Shown: positions 16,577 to 25,685 of the stretch, piece after piece
Layout: each line of letters begins with the position of its first letter
Numbering within the stretch: the stretch's first letter is position 1
NCBI RefSeq assembly: GCF_009707545.1
Contig: NZ_WLYK01000019.1
Location: forward strand, 1 to 55,795
Length of the DNA stretch: 55,795 nt
Origin: Nakamurella alba
GTDB lineage: Bacteria > Actinomycetota > Actinomycetes > Mycobacteriales > Nakamurellaceae
Reading direction: 5' to 3'
Made by a program: the position numbers and the translations under genes
The notes under the pieces: generated by a model
Told to the model about the DNA's origin: nothing
The model's database searches: none
What the model saw: the letters and a program-made list of their open reading frames with translations, nothing else

Positions 16577-18155
16577 CGTCCAAGCGGTGCAACTCGAGCG
16601 CGACGAACACCGACTGCAGCTTCTCGGCGTCGTCGAGGAACGGCCCGAGCACCGACTCGATGCGGGAGATGCGCTGTCGCATGGTGTTCCGGTGCACGAA
16701 GAGGTGACGCGCGGCCTCGGCGACATTGCCCTGGGTGGCCCGCAGCGCCCGCAACGTCCGGCGGGTCTCGGCCGCCTCGGCGTCGGTCCCCGCGGCCGGC
16801 CCCAGCACCTCCGCGACGAAGGCGCGGCGTTCGTGTTCGGGCACCTGGAACAGCAGCCGCAGCAGGCCGAGCTTCTCATAGCGGGTGACCTGATTCGCGG
16901 CGCCCATCCGTCGGCCGATGGTGGCGGCCCGCCGGGCCTCACGGTGCGCGCCGGGCAGGCTGCGCAGCTCGGCCACCACCCCGCTCACCCCCATCGCCAG
17001 CGGCAGCGGCGTGGTGCGGCGGAAGGAGCGGAGCAGCTGGTCCAGGTCGACGGCCTCATCCACCAGCAGCACCACGCCGCCCTCGTGCACGACGGTCACC
17101 GCCCGCGGGTCCACGTGCCGGGCCCGCGCGTCCAACGGCGCCGCCAGCCGCTGGAGACCCGCCCGCCCGACCGACTGCGCGAACGGCTCGACCACCAGCA
17201 GGGCGACCCGCCGAGTGGGGAACAGCCGTAGCCGGCGGGCCCGGCGCACCGCCGCCTCCCGGGCCTGCAGGTCCTCGCCCAGGATCTGCACCAGGTGGGT
17301 CTCGGCCGGCCCGGCCCGGTTGCGGGTGGCCTGCCAGCCGACGACGGCCAGCGCGATCACCCCGGTCACCGCCTGCACCATCACGATCTCGTCCGCGGCC
17401 AGCCGCCTGTCCCGGGTGACCTCGATGCCGCCAACCGACTGACCGCCGTGGTGCAGGTCGGTCTGCCACATCTCCCCCGCCGCCGGCCCGTCCACACCGG
17501 CAGCGAGAGGTGCTGCGGCAGCGATCATCTCCATCGGACCGAGGGCCTCCGCAGCCACGACATCCGGTCCCTGCGCGCCCTCCGCGCGCCGGGCAGCCGG
17601 CGCCGCGGCCTCGACAAGCACCGACCTGCCGGATCCGGTCACCGTCACCGTCGCTCCGAGCATGACCGCCAGCCGGGGCACCAGGACGTCGAGATCGACC
17701 TCACCCGCGAGGAGGCCGGCCAGTCCGGCGCCGTCGACCGCGGGCGGCGGCACCATGCGCAGGGTCTCGTTGATGTCGGCGACGACCTCCCGGGCCGCAG
17801 CCTCACCGGCCCACAGCAGGCCGACCCCGAGGTCGGCCGCTGCCGCGACCGCCGCGCGGGACGGAGCCCGGCCGCCACCGGTGGCGACCACGAGATTGCG
17901 CGCCCCGCTGCGGTGCTGCACCCGGGCGATGACCAGCGCGAGCGGTTGCCGGCCGCGGCGCCGCGCCCCGGACCAGTCCAGCACCGCGAGCGCACCGGGC
18001 CCCTCGCTGCTCCCGCCGCCGGGCTGCTGCTCGCGCGCCGGCTCCGGCGTGAGCAGCTCCTCCGGCCGGACCAGCCGGGCGCCGGTGACCTCGCCGCCGT
18101 TCGGGGGTGACAGCACCAGCAGACCGGTCGCGCTCGCGACCCGGTTCAGGTCCAC
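16563..18155 (-). CDS. PucR-family transcriptional regulator
   Basis: A 530-aa regulator with the PucR layout: an N-terminal sensor region, a middle GGDEF-like CdaR region (around EDLQAREAAVRRARRL), and a C-terminal PucR helix-turn-helix (TLRALRATQGNVAEAARHLF, then HRNTMRQRISRIESVLG). PucR proteins usually activate catabolic genes for nitrogen compounds in response to a small molecule. It starts with GTG only 30 bp from the divergent IPNS-family oxygenase gene and flanks an oxygenase/ABC-transporter locus, so it probably controls that locus. The last codons lie inside a tandem-repeat array. Confidence 0.87.
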   Translation of the reverse strand: MDLNRVASATGLLVLSPPNGGEVTGARLVRPEELLTPEPAREQQPGGGSSEGPGALAVLDWSGARRRGRQPLALVIARVQHRSGARNLVVATGGGRAPSRAAVAAAADLGVGLLWAGEAAAREVVADINETLRMVPPPAVDGAGLAGLLAGEVDLDVLVPRLAVMLGATVTVTGSGRSVLVEAAAPAARRAEGAQGPDVVAAEALGPMEMIAAAAPLAAGVDGPAAGEMWQTDLHHGGQSVGGIEVTRDRRLAADEIVMVQAVTGVIALAVVGWQATRNRAGPAETHLVQILGEDLQAREAAVRRARRLRLFPTRRVALLVVEPFAQSVGRAGLQRLAAPLDARARHVDPRAVTVVHEGGVVLLVDEAVDLDQLLRSFRRTTPLPLAMGVSGVVAELRSLPGAHREARRAATIGRRMGAANQVTRYEKLGLLRLLFQVPEHERRAFVAEVLGPAAGTDAEAAETRRTLRALRATQGNVAEAARHLFVHRNTMRQRISRIESVLGPFLDDAEKLQSVFVALELHRLDDESR

Positions 18156-18184
18156 GGCCGGACCCGTCGGGCAGGATGGGGCGC

Positions 18185-19186
18185 ATGCGTTCGCTGCCGA
18201 CCATCGACCTGCGCCCGGCGGCCGACCGACGGGCCGCCGCCCGCCAGCTCGAGCTGGCCTGCCGGCACGTCGGGCTGTTCGAGGTGGTCGGCCACGGGAT
18301 CCCGGAAGAGCTGACGGAGGAACTGTTCTCGGTCACCCGCGAGTTCTTCGCACTGCCGGACGAGCAGAAGGCGGCCGTCGCACAACCGGCCGCGGACCAG
18401 GTGCGTGGCTGGTCGGCGTTCGGCAGCGAGGGGCTGGCCTACTCGCTCGACGAGGAGTCGCCGGCCGATCTCAAGGAGAAGATGGACATGGGGCCGGTGC
18501 ACACCGGGTCCGGGCCGTACTTCGACCCGGCCGCCGCCGGACCGCACCTGGCGGCCAACCACTGGCCGACGACACCCGCACGGATGCAACAGGTCTGGGA
18601 GTCGTACTTCGGTCACCTGGAGCGGATCGGCGCCGCCCTCCTCGCCCTGTGCGCACATGCCTGGGGGCTGCCGGACGACTGGTTCGACGAGCGGATCGAC
18701 AAGCACATCAGCATGTTGCGTGCGCTGTACTACCCCGAGCAGGTCGCCCTGCCGCTCACCGGCCAGCTCCGGGCCGGGGTGCACAGCGACTACGGCGCCT
18801 TCACCCTCGTCACCGCCGAGGACCGCCCGGGCGGCCTGGAGGTGCTGGACCGCGGTGGCGAGTGGATCCCGGTGACCACCACCCCGGGCCGCGTCCTCGG
18901 CTGGTTCGGTGACCTGTTCGCGGAGTGGACGGCCGACGAGTGGCCGTCGACCCTGCACCGGGTGGTCAACCCGCCGCGCGGGCTGGCCACCGAGAGCTCC
19001 CGGCTGGCGTTCGCCTTCTACCAGGAGCCCAACTACGACATGCACGTCGACATCCTGCCGCCGTTCCGCGGCCGTGAGCAGGACGCCGGGGCGCCGCTGC
19101 TCACGGCCGGGGACCACCTGCGGCAGAAGTACCTGCGGCAGACCACCTTCGGCAGCCGCAGCGGTGACCTCACGGCAGGTGGTTGA
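18185..19186 (+). CDS. Isopenicillin N synthase-family Fe(II) oxygenase (first paralogue)
   Basis: A 333-aa 2-oxoglutarate/Fe(II)-dependent type oxygenase. The DIOX_N part (PTIDLRPAA, VGLFEVVGHGIPEELTEELF) is followed by the jelly-roll core with iron ligands H200 and D202 (GVHSDYGAFTLV), H258 (TLHRVVNPP) and the co-substrate Arg273 (SSRLAF). It shares long stretches (IDKHISMLRA, GQLRAGVHSDYG) with the second oxygenase at 24.1-25.1 kb, so the two are paralogues acting on related compounds. ATG 18185 fits the family's N-terminus; the frame is open from 18107. Its 3' end overlaps the convergent VOC gene by 17 bp. The substrate is unknown. Confidence 0.88.
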   Translation: MRSLPTIDLRPAADRRAAARQLELACRHVGLFEVVGHGIPEELTEELFSVTREFFALPDEQKAAVAQPAADQVRGWSAFGSEGLAYSLDEESPADLKEKMDMGPVHTGSGPYFDPAAAGPHLAANHWPTTPARMQQVWESYFGHLERIGAALLALCAHAWGLPDDWFDERIDKHISMLRALYYPEQVALPLTGQLRAGVHSDYGAFTLVTAEDRPGGLEVLDRGGEWIPVTTTPGRVLGWFGDLFAEWTADEWPSTLHRVVNPPRGLATESSRLAFAFYQEPNYDMHVDILPPFRGREQDAGAPLLTAGDHLRQKYLRQTTFGSRSGDLTAGG

Positions 19187-19583
19187 TCCGGAACGCATTG
19201 CCCTCGGGGTCGAGCACCACGGCCTGCCAGGCCCCGTAGTAGGTGCGGTGCGGCGCCTGCACCAGGGTCCCGCCGGCCGCGATCGCCACCTCGAGCATCG
19301 CGTCGACCTGGTCGTCGGTCTGCGTCTCGAAGGTGATGAAGGTCCGCACCCCGTTGTCGGCCACGGTCGGCCGGGGCAGCTCGAGCAGGTCGTAGGCGGT
19401 CTCCGCACGGCTGAAACCGATGACGGTGTCACCGATCTGCAGCCCGCGGAAGTGCTCGGACCGCAGCTCCTCCACCTCCGGCAGGCCGAACACACCCCGG
19501 TAGTACTCGAAGAGCCCGACCATGTCGGTGGCGAAGAAACTGGTGAAGGACAGCCCCACCGTCGGGGCCGGGACGGCAGCCAT
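19170..19583 (-). CDS. VOC-family (glyoxalase-fold) protein
   Basis: A 137-aa protein with two beta-alpha-beta-beta-beta modules. The first opens LSFTSFFATDMVGLFEYYRG. The second ends YGAWQAVVLDPEGNAFRINHL, where the Glu of DPEGN is the usual second metal ligand. The start lies 2 bp after the stop of the binding-protein gene, so it is the last gene of the transporter/oxygenase operon. It is likely a metal-dependent lyase, isomerase or dioxygenase, or a binding protein, acting in the same pathway. Confidence 0.85.
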   Translation of the reverse strand: MAAVPAPTVGLSFTSFFATDMVGLFEYYRGVFGLPEVEELRSEHFRGLQIGDTVIGFSRAETAYDLLELPRPTVADNGVRTFITFETQTDDQVDAMLEVAIAAGGTLVQAPHRTYYGAWQAVVLDPEGNAFRINHLP

Positions 19584-19585
19584 GA

Positions 19586-20776
19586 TCAGAAGCTGACCTT
19601 GCCTTCGAACTCCGCATAGCGGTACGGGTGCTCGGCGACCACGGAGTCGGCGTCCGCATCGGTGATCATCGCCTGGAAGATGGGGTTGTCGAAGGTCGGC
19701 GTGCCGCCCTCGAGCTTCGCCCGGACCGCCTCCGCGCACACGAGTCCCGTCTCGGCCGCCGAGTAGTAGCGGGCCGCGGCCAGGTAGGGCGTGCCGAAGT
19801 AGGTGAACATCTCGTCGTCGGCGTCGCTGGAGATGTGGGTGATGGTGTCGATCGACTGCGCCTTCAGGTACGAGGCGATGCCGTCGCTCATCGAGGCGGA
19901 GTAGGCGACGACGGCGGTCGCGTCCGGGTTCGCCTGCAGGCCGGTCTCGACGATCTTCGTCGCCTGGTCGCGACCGAAGAAGCCCTGCTCCCGGACGACG
20001 ATCTCGAAGCCGCTGCCGTCCAGCGAGGCATCCAGGCCCTCGTCGATCTTCTCCGAGAAGCCCTGGCCGACGATGCCCTGGACCACGATCACCTTGCCGG
20101 GCTTGGCGTTCGCCTTCAGGTACTCACCGATCAGCTTGCCGCCCTCGACCGAGTCCAGGTTGGCGACACCGGTGAAGTACTGGTCGGCGTCGGACTCCCC
20201 GGGCCACAGGCCGTTGCCCACGGCCACGCCCTGATCGGCGCAGAGCTGCGCGGCCTTGGCGATGGTGGTCGAGTCGGCGGGCAACACGACGAGCCCGTTG
20301 ATGCCCTGCGACAGCAGGTTCTGGATGTTGCCGAGCTCGGTGCTGGAGTCGAAGTTGCTCTGCACCCCGATGACCTCGTACTCGGTGCCCTCGAGCGCCT
20401 TCATCACGCCCTCGGCCACGTAGCCGGAGTAGGCATTGATGCCGTTGAGCGAGATGCCGATGGTCATGCCGGCCCCGGCGCCGCTCGCGGCGGACGTCGC
20501 CTCGGACGCCGAGGTCGCCCCGGAAGTCTCCGACGCCGACGACGCCGAGGTGGCCGCGGACGCGGAGGTGGTGCCGGCGGAGGACGCCGTGGTGCCGGGA
20601 GTGGTGGTGGCAGCGGGGGTCTCGTCGCTGCCGCAGGCGGCCGCGACACCGCCGAAGGCCATCACGCCGGCCACCAGGCCGGTGCTGCGCAGGAAGGTGC
20701 GCCGGTCGAAGCTGCGGCGGTCGATCTTGAAGATCTTCCCGGCCGGGAAGTGCGAACCGGGCTGCTCGTCGGACAT
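19586..20776 (-). CDS. Sugar-type ABC transporter substrate-binding lipoprotein
   Basis: A 396-aa periplasmic-binding-protein type 1 (Peripla_BP_4, RbsB-like). It has a twin-arginine motif (DRRTFLRSTGLVAGVMAF) running into a lipobox (GGVAAAC), so it is exported folded and lipid-anchored. A Ser/Thr/Ala-rich linker of about 55 residues follows, before the ligand domain (MTIGISLNGINAYSGYVAEG, NLLSQGINGLVVLPADST). It works with the permease and ATPase upstream. The family imports sugars, nucleosides and related molecules. Linkage to two oxygenases suggests the ligand is the compound they degrade. Confidence 0.9.
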   Translation of the reverse strand: MSDEQPGSHFPAGKIFKIDRRSFDRRTFLRSTGLVAGVMAFGGVAAACGSDETPAATTTPGTTASSAGTTSASAATSASSASETSGATSASEATSAASGAGAGMTIGISLNGINAYSGYVAEGVMKALEGTEYEVIGVQSNFDSSTELGNIQNLLSQGINGLVVLPADSTTIAKAAQLCADQGVAVGNGLWPGESDADQYFTGVANLDSVEGGKLIGEYLKANAKPGKVIVVQGIVGQGFSEKIDEGLDASLDGSGFEIVVREQGFFGRDQATKIVETGLQANPDATAVVAYSASMSDGIASYLKAQSIDTITHISSDADDEMFTYFGTPYLAAARYYSAAETGLVCAEAVRAKLEGGTPTFDNPIFQAMITDADADSVVAEHPYRYAEFEGKVSF

Positions 20777-21014
20777 GTGGGTCTCCCATCGGTGGCGGAT
20801 GTCTGGCATGCGAGAGGCGCAGGCCCGGGTGGTGCGTGGTGTCGTGGACAGGGCGGTGGAGCACAGGCGGAGGAGCACGGGTCGTGCGACAGGCGTTGCA
20901 GGAGCGGGTGGTGCGGGCATGCGGTGCAGGAACTGCGGGTGGTGCACCGCGGCGTCGGTGACGCGGCCGCCCCCGGCCGACCGGCCGGGAGGAGAACTGT
21001 GGGTGGAACGCGGG

Positions 21015-22097
21015 TCAGCCGGGCGGTGCCGCTCCGGTGACGGACGACGGTGTGGCCGCGGCCCGCCTGGCGAACCGCCGGCCGGACTCGCGGTACCGGT
21101 CGGCGAGCGCGGTCGCCAGCACGGCGAAGACGAGAATCCCGCCCGAGACCAGGCTCTGGTAGGCCCCGGGCACCCGGAGGAAGGTCAGCGACGCACCGAC
21201 CACGCCGAACACCAGGGCGCCGAAGAAGGTGCCGACCATGGTGCCGCGACCGCCGGCCAGGGCGGCGCCGCCGAGCACGGTGGCCGCGATGACACTGAGC
21301 TCGAGGCCGATGCCGGACCTGGGGTCGCCGCTGGACAGCCGCGCCATCATCACCAGGCCGGCGATGCCGACGATCAACCCGTTCAGCATGAACAGCTCGA
21401 CGGTCAGCCGCTTGGTCGGGATGCCGGCGAGATAGGCTGCCTGCGGCGAGGATCCGAGGGCGTAGACGTTGCGGCCGAACTTGGTGAAGTGCAGCACCAG
21501 GCCGGCCAGGATCAGCACGACCAGCAGCACGAAGGCCGGTGTGCGGAGCCCTAGCGGCTGGCCGAAGCCGAGCCAGTCCAGGCCCTCCGGGACTGCGACC
21601 GGGGTGTTGTTGGCCAGCACCAGGGCGAGCGAGGCGAAGATGCTGAGCCCGCCCAGGGTGAGGATGAACGGCGGCACCTTCAGGAAGGCGACGATGAGCC
21701 CCCAGATCGCCCCGACGACCACACCGACGACGAGACACAGTGCGATGACGGCGGGATCGCTCCAGTCGGCACCCAGCATCTTCGCCGCCAGCACGGCGAG
21801 GAAGGAGACCATACTGCCCACCGACAGGTCCATCTGGCCGCCGATGATCAGGAACGTCTGGCCGGCGGCGAGGATCCCGAGAGCGGCGATCTGGGTGAGG
21901 ATGTTGTTGAAGTTGTTCCAGGTCAGGAACGCGTCGTTGCGGGAGTTCGAGAAGATCGACAGCACCACGACGGCCAGCAGCAGCGGCAGCACCGTGCGCA
22001 GCGCCGCCAGCGCCGGCGACGACGGCCGGCCGGCCCGCACCGGGGTGGCCGTACTCCTGCCGTCCGGCGCCGGTGTCTTGCTGAGAAGGTCGCTCAC
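21015..22097 (-). CDS. ABC transporter permease (RbsC/BPD_transp_2 family)
   Basis: A 360-aa inner-membrane permease with about ten hydrophobic segments. The conserved RbsC-type elements are AAGQTFLIIGGQMDLSVGSM, ILTLGGLSIFASLAL, the EAA-like loop KFGRNVYALGSSPQAAYLAG, and ATVLGGAALAGGRGTMVGT. Its ATG overlaps the ATPase stop (ATGA). A 238-bp gap without a visible gene separates it from the downstream binding-protein gene. Confidence 0.92.
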   Translation of the reverse strand: MSDLLSKTPAPDGRSTATPVRAGRPSSPALAALRTVLPLLLAVVVLSIFSNSRNDAFLTWNNFNNILTQIAALGILAAGQTFLIIGGQMDLSVGSMVSFLAVLAAKMLGADWSDPAVIALCLVVGVVVGAIWGLIVAFLKVPPFILTLGGLSIFASLALVLANNTPVAVPEGLDWLGFGQPLGLRTPAFVLLVVLILAGLVLHFTKFGRNVYALGSSPQAAYLAGIPTKRLTVELFMLNGLIVGIAGLVMMARLSSGDPRSGIGLELSVIAATVLGGAALAGGRGTMVGTFFGALVFGVVGASLTFLRVPGAYQSLVSGGILVFAVLATALADRYRESGRRFARRAAATPSSVTGAAPPG

Positions 22098-23608
22098 GCC
22101 GTCACTCCCGTGCCCATTTCCAGTTGGTACAACCGCTCCGGCGACACCTCTGCGCCGTCGACCTCCGCCACCACCGAGCCATCCCGGAAGACCAGCACCC
22201 GGTCGGCCAGGCAGGCGATCTCCTCGTAGTCGCTGGAGACCATCACCACGGACAGTCCTTGCGCGGTGAGATCGATGAGCTGCTCGTAGATCTCGAACTT
22301 CGCCGCGACGTCGACACCGGCGGTGGGCTGGTCCAGCACCAGCACGTCGCTGCCGGCCAGCAGCCAGCGGGCGAAGATCACCCGCTGCTGGTTGCCGCCG
22401 GACAGGGTGGCGACCGGGCGCTGCGGATCATCGGCCCTCACCCGGCCGCGACGCAATGCCTCGCGCGCCGTCGCCAGCGCCCGGCGGGGCCGGAACAGCC
22501 AGGTGGACGGGCCGCGCTCCGACAGCAGCAGGTTCTCCGAGATCGACCGCTCCAGCAGCAGTCCCCCGGCCTTGCGATCGGCCGGCACGAACCCGATGCC
22601 CTGCGACGCGGCGCCGCTGCGGCCACCCAGCCGGGACCGGCCGACGGTGACCATGCCGGTGTCCGGTCGCTGTGCGCCGGCCAGCACCTCGGCCAGTTCC
22701 GACGTCCCGGAGCCGGCCGCCCCGCAGAGTGCCAGGATCTCGCCGCTGCGCAATTCGACGTCGGTGGTGCGCAGTCCGGGTGCGCGGGCCACCCCGTTCG
22801 CGGACAGGGTGATCCGGCCGTGGTCGCGATCCGGCCGCGGCAGCCGGGTGTGCGCGACGTCGCGGTCGAACATGATCCGCACCAATTCGTCGGAGTCCGT
22901 CTCGGCCACAGCCAGGTCGGCGACGTGCGCGCCGTTGCGCAGGACCGTTGCCCGGTCGACGATCTCGAACACCTCGTGCAGGTGGTGGGAGATGTAGAGC
23001 AGCGAGGTGCCGGCCGCCCGCAGCCCGTCGATCACCCGGAACAGCACGTCGACCTCACTGCGTCGCAGCGAGGCGGTCGGCTCGTCCATCACCACCAGCG
23101 GCGCCGGCCGGTGCACGGCCCGGACCAGTTCCACCAGCTGCTGCTGGGCGGCGGTGAGATCCCCGGCCAGGGCGCGCGCGTCGACCGCGACGCCCACCCG
23201 GTCCAGGTGTTCCTGGGCCAGCCGCACCATGGTGCGGTAGCCGACCCGGCCGGCGGTGGACGGCAGGTCGTCCAGCAGCACGTTCTGCGCCACCGACAGG
23301 TCCTTGGCGATCTGCCGCTCCTGGTGCACCACCCGCACGCCGAGCCGCTGGGCGGCCCGCGGGGTGTGCGTGCGGAGCTCCTGCCCGCCGATGAGAACGC
23401 TGCCGGTGTCGGGCTTCTGCGCCCCGGTGATCACCTTGATCAGGGTCGATTTGCCGGCCCCGTTCTCACCGAGCAGCGCGTGCACGCTGCCGGCGCCCAC
23501 GGTCATGTCGACCGAGCGCAGCGCCCGCACCCCGGGGAACGTCACGCTGACGTCCACGACCTGCAACGCCGGCACGCCCGGTGCCGTCGGCGTCGCGGGT
23601 GAGGTCAT
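22094..23608 (-). CDS. Sugar-type ABC transporter ATP-binding protein (RbsA family)
   Basis: A 504-aa fused double ATPase. The first half has Walker A GENGAGKST, a divergent signature region, and DEPTASLRRSEVD. The second half has GAAGSGTSELAEVL, signature LSGGNQQRVIFARWLL and Walker B VLVLDQPTAGVDV. As in RbsA/MglA proteins, the second Walker A is degenerate (GAAGSGTSE). It energises the permease encoded immediately downstream. An AGGA site precedes the ATG. A gap of 214 bp separates it from the ferredoxin gene upstream. Confidence 0.92.
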   Translation of the reverse strand: MTSPATPTAPGVPALQVVDVSVTFPGVRALRSVDMTVGAGSVHALLGENGAGKSTLIKVITGAQKPDTGSVLIGGQELRTHTPRAAQRLGVRVVHQERQIAKDLSVAQNVLLDDLPSTAGRVGYRTMVRLAQEHLDRVGVAVDARALAGDLTAAQQQLVELVRAVHRPAPLVVMDEPTASLRRSEVDVLFRVIDGLRAAGTSLLYISHHLHEVFEIVDRATVLRNGAHVADLAVAETDSDELVRIMFDRDVAHTRLPRPDRDHGRITLSANGVARAPGLRTTDVELRSGEILALCGAAGSGTSELAEVLAGAQRPDTGMVTVGRSRLGGRSGAASQGIGFVPADRKAGGLLLERSISENLLLSERGPSTWLFRPRRALATAREALRRGRVRADDPQRPVATLSGGNQQRVIFARWLLAGSDVLVLDQPTAGVDVAAKFEIYEQLIDLTAQGLSVVMVSSDYEEIACLADRVLVFRDGSVVAEVDGAEVSPERLYQLEMGTGVTA

Positions 23609-23822
23609 GCGGGCGTCCTCCTGGTGGTGCGTGGGGTGGTGGTGCGCGGGGTGGTACCGGGGTCCGGTGGGGCAGGGAGCGGGCGGGACCTATGGACAAT
23701 GCACTGTGCGGGCGCCGTGGGCGAGGCCTTGCGCACGATCGAAACAACATGGACACCGCCGGTGACATCCCGGAAACCTGGGCCACCGTCCCGGCCCCGG
23801 TCGGCCGGGATGCGCGACCGTG

Positions 23823-24098
23823 TCACAGATCCAGTACCAGCACGTCGGTCTCGGACCTGCTGACGCAGATGGTGATGCGCTTCCCGGCTTCCTTCGCCCG
23901 CTTGCTCAGCACGGTGTCGCGGTGCGCGGGGCGGCCTTCCAGCACCTTCTGCACGCAGCTGCCGCACTCACCCTTGCGGCAGGTGAAGTCGACCGGGACG
24001 TGCTTCTCCACCTCCTCGAGAATGGACCGGTCCGGGCCGATCTCCAGGCGATGACCACTGGCCCGCAGCTCGACGACGAAGGAGTCCGGCGGCGGCAC
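23823..24098 (-). CDS. Orphan [2Fe-2S] ferredoxin (VanB C-terminal type)
   Basis: A 91-aa single-domain ferredoxin with cluster ligands C40, C45, C48 (CRKGECGSC) and C78 (ITICVSRS). The ending (VLVLDL) and the stretch VLEGRPAHRDTVLS match the C-terminal ferredoxin domain of VanB/phthalate-dioxygenase-type reductases. The flavin and NAD domains that normally precede it are absent here. The GTG start is 5 bp after the stop of the IPNS-family oxygenase gene, so the two are co-translated. It probably passes electrons to an oxygenase, but its reductase must be encoded elsewhere. Confidence 0.88.
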   Translation of the reverse strand: MPPPDSFVVELRASGHRLEIGPDRSILEEVEKHVPVDFTCRKGECGSCVQKVLEGRPAHRDTVLSKRAKEAGKRITICVSRSETDVLVLDL

Positions 24099-24103
24099 GC
24101 CGG

Positions 24104-25144
24104 TCAGCCGCCGGCCACGAGCGAGGCGAGGCCCTGCTGCGGCGCCGGGCCACCGCTGTGCGTCTTGACGAACTTGCTGATCAGGTGATCGCCGGAGGTG
24201 ACCGGGGCGTACTTCGGCTCCTCACCCTCGGGCACGCAGCTCGGCAGCACCTCGACCAGCGCGTCGTAGTTCGGCTGGTGGAAGAAGACCAGCGACATCC
24301 GGCGGCTGTCACCGCTGTCGGCGGGCGGCGGGGCCACCCGGTGCCGGGTGGAGATCCACTCGTCGTTCGTCCACTGCGCCATCAGGTCGCCGATGTTGAC
24401 GACGAAACCGCCCGGCACCACCGGCACCGGCATCCAGTCGCCGTCCTGGGTGAAGACCTGCAGGCCGCCGGGTGCCTCCTCCTGCCGCACGATGGTCAGG
24501 CTGCCGTAGTCGGTGTGCGCGCCGGCCCGCATCTGCCCGGGCAGCGGTGCCGTGCCGGTGTGCGGGTAGTTGATCGCCCGCAGCATGCTGATGTCCTTGT
24601 CGATCTTGTCGGCGAAGAAGTTCTCCGGCAGCTCCAGCGCCAGCGCGAAGGCACCCATGATCCGTCCGCAGAGATCGTTCATCACACCGAAGTACTCGGT
24701 CCAGATCGATTCCATGGCAGCGGGTTCCGCCGGCCACTGATTGGGCAGGAAGTGACCGCCGGCGTTCTCCACCGAGTAGTAGGGGTCGCCCTTCGGCACG
24801 TCGACCGGTCCGACGTCGTACTTCTCGTGCAGGTCCGGCGGGGTGGACACGTCGTCGCTGTAGGCGAAGGACTGCTCGCCGACCGCGCAGTAGCCGCGGA
24901 TGGTCTCCGGGTTCGGCTGTGCGACGGCCCGCTTGGTGGACATCTCCTGGTCGAAGAAGTTGCGCGAGACGTCGTACATCCGCTGCACCAGGCCGAGGTC
25001 CACACCGTGCCCGATGACCTGGAAGAAGCCGATCTCACGACAGGCCTCACCGATCTGTGCCACCACCGCGGCCTTCGCCGCCGGGTCGCCGCCGGTCAAC
25101 GGTGCGATGTCGATGACCGGGACGACACTCTCCGGGTTGCTCAC
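24104..25144 (-). CDS. Isopenicillin N synthase-family Fe(II) oxygenase (second paralogue)
   Basis: A 346-aa oxygenase related to the one at 18.2-19.2 kb. Iron ligands are H210 and D212 (GAHTDYGSLTIV) and H268 (STRHRVAPP), with the co-substrate Arg in RRMSLVFF. The N-terminal DIOX_N part contains GFFQVIGHGVDLGLV. I start at the GTG at 25144 behind an AAGGAG site; the upstream extension of the frame looks non-coding. It is the first gene of a probable operon running oxygenase, ferredoxin, ABC ATPase, permease, binding protein, VOC. The substrate is presumably what the transporter imports. Confidence 0.88.
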   Translation of the reverse strand: MSNPESVVPVIDIAPLTGGDPAAKAAVVAQIGEACREIGFFQVIGHGVDLGLVQRMYDVSRNFFDQEMSTKRAVAQPNPETIRGYCAVGEQSFAYSDDVSTPPDLHEKYDVGPVDVPKGDPYYSVENAGGHFLPNQWPAEPAAMESIWTEYFGVMNDLCGRIMGAFALALELPENFFADKIDKDISMLRAINYPHTGTAPLPGQMRAGAHTDYGSLTIVRQEEAPGGLQVFTQDGDWMPVPVVPGGFVVNIGDLMAQWTNDEWISTRHRVAPPPADSGDSRRMSLVFFHQPNYDALVEVLPSCVPEGEEPKYAPVTSGDHLISKFVKTHSGGPAPQQGLASLVAGG

Positions 25145-25566
25145 TGGGATCTCCTTCGGTCCGGTGCTGCTGGTCTGGTCCGGTGCGTTCTGGCTGGTCG
25201 GTCGGTGGCGATCCGGGTGCGTCGCCCGGTCCCGCAGCGGCGTGCGGCGATCCGTCGCTGCCGGCCGTCCCCACGTGAACGACACCCGGCCGGCCGGATC
25301 CACCGGTGGCGGACCGGGGTGACGCCGGCGTGCGGCGGCGCCGACCCGACCAGCATCGCGGGGCGGCGCACCGACCGGCAATGTCCACACTGCACATCCC
25401 GGACCGTCGGATCGGGCCGTGGTGCACACCGGCAATCCGGGCGTCACACCCGGAAACGCGGACCGCCGCCCGACACAAGGATCGGAGCCCGGGCGGGCCC
25501 GCCACGGATGGGGACAAGGCAGCCGGACGGCGGACGGCCCGGTCGGCGATCGGCAGCGGCCGGCGC
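25145..25566. other. Promoter region of the oxygenase operon, no gene seen
   Basis: About 420 bp upstream of the oxygenase operon and of the divergent S4 gene. I see no gene. A partly palindromic ATGTCCACACTGCACAT near 25382-25398 could be a regulator site, but it is not strong. Confidence 0.4.
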
Positions 25567-25570
25567 CTGT

Positions 25571-25660
25571 CAGTGGTTGTCTGCGGTTGTCAGTAGTTGT
25601 CAGTAGTTGTCAGTAGTTGTCAGTAGTTGTCAGTGGTTATCAGCGGTTGTCAGCGGCTGT
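25571..25660. repeat. 10-bp tandem repeat array upstream of the S4 gene
   Basis: Nine consecutive 10-bp units of the form CAGTAGTTGT lie at 25571-25660. Copies 3 to 6 are identical; the outer copies carry substitutions to CAGTGG, CAGCGG or CTGCGG. The period equals about one helical turn. The array is clearly less G+C-rich than its surroundings and ends about 12 bp before the ribosome site of the S4 gene. Confidence 0.95.
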
Positions 25661-25685
25661 CGGTCGGTTGCGGGAGGATGACCCC

